DNA of 64,000 nt from NCBI GenBank assembly GCA_016858145.1, contig JAEHOE010000124.1:248001-312000 (forward strand), given 5' to 3'. Below are positions 60,091 through 64,000 of the stretch, one piece after another. Under the pieces are notes generated by a model. It searched no databases. It was not told the origin of the DNA and saw nothing but the letters and a program-made list of their open reading frames with translations. The stretch is from Edaphochlamys debaryana (Eukaryota > Chlorophyta > Chlorophyceae > Chlamydomonadales). Made by a program: the position numbers and the translations under genes. How positions within the stretch are numbered: position 1 is the first letter of the stretch; the number at the start of each line of letters is the position of its first letter.

Positions 60091-61661
60091 AGCGAGGGGT
60101 GGCTGGGGGCGGGGGTGCAGTCTAGGACACATACCGCAGCCAGGAAGGCGGGAAGCGGGGGACAGAGGCACACATCAAGTGATGAAGCATGCAACCTGGC
60201 TAGCTAGCTAGGCGGGAGGCGCTCTCCTCAATCTGACTCCCTCCTGTCCTGGGGGGATCAAGACGGGGCTTGCGGTAGGCACACCCATGCACAGCCACCT
60301 GTGGGCCCCGCTGGGCCCAGCCCCGCTGGGCTTCGTCCTCCCCTTGCGGCACAGCCCAGCTGCACTGCAGCACAGCAGCCTGGGGTACCTCCCTGTAAGA
60401 CGAGCACAAGGGAAGAGAACATGCATGTGAAGGCGCGCGGAGGCAGTGGCCTGGCCCCGCCCCTCTGCGCTCAGCTGGACCCGTGGGCCAGTGTCATCGA
60501 GCCAGGCTTGCAGCTGACGCCCAACACTTAACCCCTCTCTGGAGTGCTGCAATGCCACATATCACTCAACACGACTCCCGGGCTTACGAATGCTCCGCGA
60601 CCGCCACCGGCGCCACCACTCCGAGTCCAATTTGGCATCAAGCTTCTCTTCCCACGAGCCTCCCAGGCCCCCTTCCCCCCGCGATGTGCTATATATAGTA
60701 CACCGATAGGTGTAGAGCGAGCTGCACGCACGCAGGGTCGCTCCCGCGGAAGTCGGAATTGCGTCGGCCGACCCATCGCGGCGCCGCCTTTGCAGACGCG
60801 CCGTGCACGGATATGCTGAGCACTGTATGGCGAGTGCTTTGTGATAGCGCATCGGTTGCGGTGCAAGCGGCTGCACGTTCGGCGCCGACCGATTGACACG
60901 TACCCGCGACTCCCTGAGTTGCCCCCGCTTCCGTCGGCACTTGGAGCCACAAGCTCATCATTGCGCTATGCTACAAAAGCTGTTTACGTCGTGGAAGCGA
61001 CGTAGGCTGCAGCAGGTCGGACCGGCGTACAGCAGGTGTGCAGCTATGGGGGGTTCTACCTTCACCAGAGGGAATCCACCTATCATCCCCGCGCATTGGC
61101 CCCACTTTCGCCCGGTCGGGCCCCCCTGGGCCCCATGTGGGCCTTCCCTTCCCCCCCGGAATGTCATGGTCGCTATCTTGTACGGTGGGCGTCTTGATAT
61201 TGGCTGTCTTGGAGCTTGGTCACGCGCAAGGCGCGGTGGTGGTGCGGGAGGCTGAAAATGCCCTCCCTTGCCCCGCCTGGGGAGTGACCCTGAAGGGCCC
61301 TGGCCCCAGATCTGGGCAGGGGTGAACGGCATCTGTCGTACACGATCCTACCAGAGATCGACCCTGGAATCTCCGGTTCCGTAGACCGGCGCTTTATCCA
61401 TTACTCCAAGCGCCAGGCTGCTAAGCCCTGCAGCCAGCGCCGGCTGCAAGAGAGCGAAGAGCTTGCTGGCAAGAAACCCCTGCCGCAAGGGTGCACGGCA
61501 GCTGCCAAGGCTGGGCAGAAGCGCCTGGCTCAGCAGCCAGCAGGAGGCGCCAGGCTCACCTCGCTCAGCAGCACTCAGCAGCATCAGAGCCTTGCATGTG
61601 CGTCTGGACTATAACCACAGCCTGCGCGGGTGACCTGTGGGGCCAAAGCGGGATGAAGAAG
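60091..61661. repeat. Array unit 23, deleted A (1571 bp)
   Basis: Deleted form with one extra G near 61051. Confidence 0.95.
61343..61403 (-). pseudogene. tRNA-Arg(ACG) fragment, 5' end deleted
   Basis: Same as at 51340-51400. Confidence 0.9.
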
Positions 61662-63522
61662 AGCGAGGGGTGGCCGGGGGCGGGGGTGCAGTCTAGGACA
61701 CATACCGCAGCCAGGAAGGCGGGAAGCGGGGGACAGAGGCACACATCAAGTGATGAAGCATGCAACCTGGCTAGCTAGCTAGCCGGGAGGCGCTCTCCTC
61801 AATCTGACTCCCTCCTGTCCTGGGGGGATCAAGACGGGGCTTGCGGTAGGCACACCCATGCACAGCCACCTGTGGGCCCCGCTGGGCCCAGCCCCGCTGG
61901 GCTTCGTCCTCCCCTTGCGGCACAGCCCAGCTGCACTGCAGCACAGCAGCCTGGGGTACCTCCCTGTAAGACGAGCACAAGGGAAGAGAACATGCATGTG
62001 AAGGCGCGCGGAGGCAGTGGCCTGGCCCCGCCCCTCTGCGCTCAGCTGGACCCGTGGGCCAGTGTCATCGAGCCAGGCTTGCAGCTGACGCCCAACACTT
62101 AACCCCTCTCTGGAGTGCTGCAATGCCACATATCACTCAACACGACTCCCGGGCTTACGAATGCTCCGCGACCGCCACCGGCGCCACCACTCCGAGTCCA
62201 ATTTGGCATCAAGCTTCTCTTCCCACGGGCCTCCCAGGCCCCCTTCCCCCCGCGATGTGCTATATATAGTACACCGATAGGTGTAGAGCGAGCTGCACGC
62301 ACGCAGGGTCGCTCCCGCGGAAGTCGGAATTGCGTCGGCCGACCCATCGCGGCGCCGCCTTTGCAGACGCGCCGTGCACGGATATGCTGAGCACTGTATG
62401 GCGAGTGCTTTGTGATAGCGCATCGGTTGCGGTGCAAGCGGCTGCACGTTCGGCGCCGACCGATTGACACGTACCCGCGACTCCCTGAGTTGCCCCCGCT
62501 TCCGTCGGCACTTGGAGCCACAAGCTCATCATTGCGCTATGCTACAAAAGCTGTTTACGTCGTGGAAGCGACGTAGGCTGCAGCAGGTCGGACCGGCGTA
62601 CAGCAGGTGTGCAGCTATGGGGGTTCTACCTTCACCAGAGGGAATCCACCTATCATCCCCGCGCATTGGCCCCACTTTCGCCCGGTCGGGCCCCCCTGGG
62701 CCCCATGTGGGCCTTCCCTTCCCCCCCGGAATGTCATGGTCGCTATCTTGTACGGTGGGCGTCTTGATATTGGCTGTCTTGGAGCTTGGTCACGCGCAAG
62801 GCGCGGTGGTGGTGCGGGAGGCTCAAAATGCCCTCCCTTGCCCCGCCTGGGGAGTGATCCTGAAGGGCCCTGGCCCCAGATCTGGGCAGGGGTGAACGGC
62901 ATCTGTCGTACACGATCCTACCAGGGATCGGACCTGGAATCTCCGGTTCCGTAGACCGGCGCTTTATTCATTAAGCCATAGGACCCTGATCTCATCATCT
63001 CACTGGGGACACCCCAGCTACTGCTTAACGGCTGCCGAGGATCTCACTCGGTCGGGACGATATACGGAACACAACATGCCACCATGCGTGCGATCGCAAA
63101 CACACCAACAAAACGCAGCGCAAAACAACAGAGCTTCAGCAGGGCCAGCAGGCCCGGCAGGCGCAGGGGGCGCTCCAGACGCCAGGAGGGGCCCAAAGCA
63201 GAAGCAAGGAAGCACGCGCGCGGACCCGCCGACGCACACACGCCGCTGCTCAAGCCAGGCTCCGGTCCAAGCGCCAGGCTGCTAAGCCCTGCAGCCAGCG
63301 CCGGCTGCAAGAGAGCGAAGAGCTTGCTGGCAAGAAACCCCTGCCGCAAGGGTGCACGGCAGCTGCCAAGGCTGGGCAGAAGCGCCTGGCTCAGCAGCCA
63401 GCAGGAGGCGCCAGGCTCACCTCGCTCAGCAGCACTCAGCAGCATCAGAGCCTTGCATGTGCGTCTGGACTATAACCACAGCCTGCGCGGGTGACCTGTG
63501 GGGCCAAAGCGGGATGAAGAAG
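61662..63522. repeat. Array unit 24, A (1861 bp)
   Basis: Same markers as unit 21. Confidence 0.95.
62913..62985 (-). tRNA. tRNA-Arg(ACG), probable pseudogene (G19A, T55C)
   Basis: Same double change as at 49482-49554; last tRNA in the window. Confidence 0.7.
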
Positions 63523-64000
63523 AGCGAGGGGTGGCTGGGGGCGGGGGTGCAGTCTAGGACACATACCGCAGCCAGGAAGGCGGGAAGCGGGGGACAGAGG
63601 CACACATCAAGTGATGAAGCATGCAACCTGGCTAGCTAGCTAGGCGGGAGGCGCTCTCCTCAATCTGACTCCCTCCTGTCCTGGGGGGATCAAGACGGGG
63701 CTTGCGGTAGGCACACCCATGCACAGCCACCTGTGGGCCCCGCTGGGCCCAGCCCCGCTGGGCTTCGTCCTCCCCTTGCGGCACAGCCCAGCTGCACTGC
63801 AGCACAGCAGCCTGGGGTACCTCCCTGTAAGACGAGCACAAGGGAAGAGAACATGCATGTGAAGGCGCGCGGAGGCAGTGGCCTGGCCCCGCCCCTCTGC
63901 GCTCAGCTGGACCCGTGGGCCAGTGTCATCGAGCCAGGCTTGCAGCTGACGCCCAACACTTAACCCCTCTCTGGAGTGCTGCAATGCCACATATCACTCA
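63523..64000. repeat. Array unit 25, partial A
   Basis: First 478 bp of an A cassette, cut by the window end; the array continues. Confidence 0.95.

Larger units (their letters stand above)
21781..64000. repeat. Tandem satellite array carrying tRNA-Arg(ACG) genes
   Basis: 42.2 kb of head-to-tail units without interruption, continuing past the window. Cassette starts are at 23389, 25188, 27043, 28501, 30359, 31817, 33275, 35133, 36591, 38449, 40307, 41756, 43457, 44915, 46373, 48231, 50089, 51659, 53229, 54799, 56369, 58230, 60091, 61662 and 63523. Each unit is a cassette (A, 915 bp, or B, 515 bp) plus a 943-bp core that begins GCTGCAGCAGGTCGG and ends GGGATGAAGAAG. The core contains one tRNA-Arg on the minus strand. 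Unit lengths are exactly 1858 (A) or 1458 (B) in most cases; 1570 marks a deleted A form. Copies differ by a handful of substitutions, so they have been homogenised recently. Confidence 0.98.

Noticed and set aside
21781..64000. CRISPR array or rDNA spacer as explanation of the tandem repeats
   Set aside because: Units are 1.5-1.9 kb without short repeat/spacer structure, and no rRNA sequence was recognised; the only RNA gene seen is tRNA-Arg.
21781..64000. Telomere-proximal repeat
   Set aside because: No telomeric TTTTAGGG-type runs are visible, so a subtelomeric position cannot be claimed from this window.

Overview
The window is nuclear DNA of a GC-rich, intron-rich eukaryote, most likely a volvocine or other chlorophycean green alga. 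The evidence is many short exons joined by GT-AG (and some GC-AG) introns with C-rich 3' ends, gly/ala-rich insertions in conserved proteins, a TGTAA polyadenylation-type signal, and the genes themselves (ALG7, a guanylate-binding-protein-like GTPase, secreted SnoaL/CaMKII-association-like proteins). There is no sign of a bacterial operon, phage or CRISPR. The species cannot be fixed from the sequence.

Left third (1-21.8 kb), ordinary genes. Positions 1-1083 and 5341-6434 are the two arms of a recent inverted duplication. The left arm carries the 3' part of a secreted two-domain SnoaL-like gene (plus strand, entering from outside the window). The right arm is the matching part of the complete gene on the minus strand (5437-7583, 8 exons, 356 aa, signal peptide). 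Between the arms lie a degraded third family member (2595-2989, minus) and a frameshifted NUMOD3-like fragment (2072-2366). Then come ALG7 (10437-11876, minus, 2 exons), which makes the first lipid-linked sugar of N-glycosylation, and, divergently from a 377-bp shared upstream region, an 18-exon GBP-type large GTPase with a signal peptide and C-terminal membrane segments (12254-20395, plus). Both of these products point to the endomembrane system. A tRNA-Gly(CCC) gene with a normal Pol III terminator follows at 21133.

Right two thirds (21781-64000, running off the window): one uninterrupted tandem array of 26 units (two of them partial). All units share a 943-bp core holding a tRNA-Arg(ACG) gene on the minus strand. 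Each core is preceded by one of two alternative cassettes: A (915 bp, with a TATA box; unit 1858 bp) or B (515 bp, with the 3' end of an apparent retroelement-like reading frame; unit 1458 bp). A deleted A form of 1570 bp also occurs. I count 26 tRNA-Arg copies: 12 canonical, 7 full length but mutated, 7 truncated. All canonical copies lie between 26.4 and 47.7 kb. Every copy to the right of that is damaged, and a block of four consecutive 1570-bp units there indicates recent amplification. This tRNA-bearing, two-cassette satellite is the most unusual object in the window.
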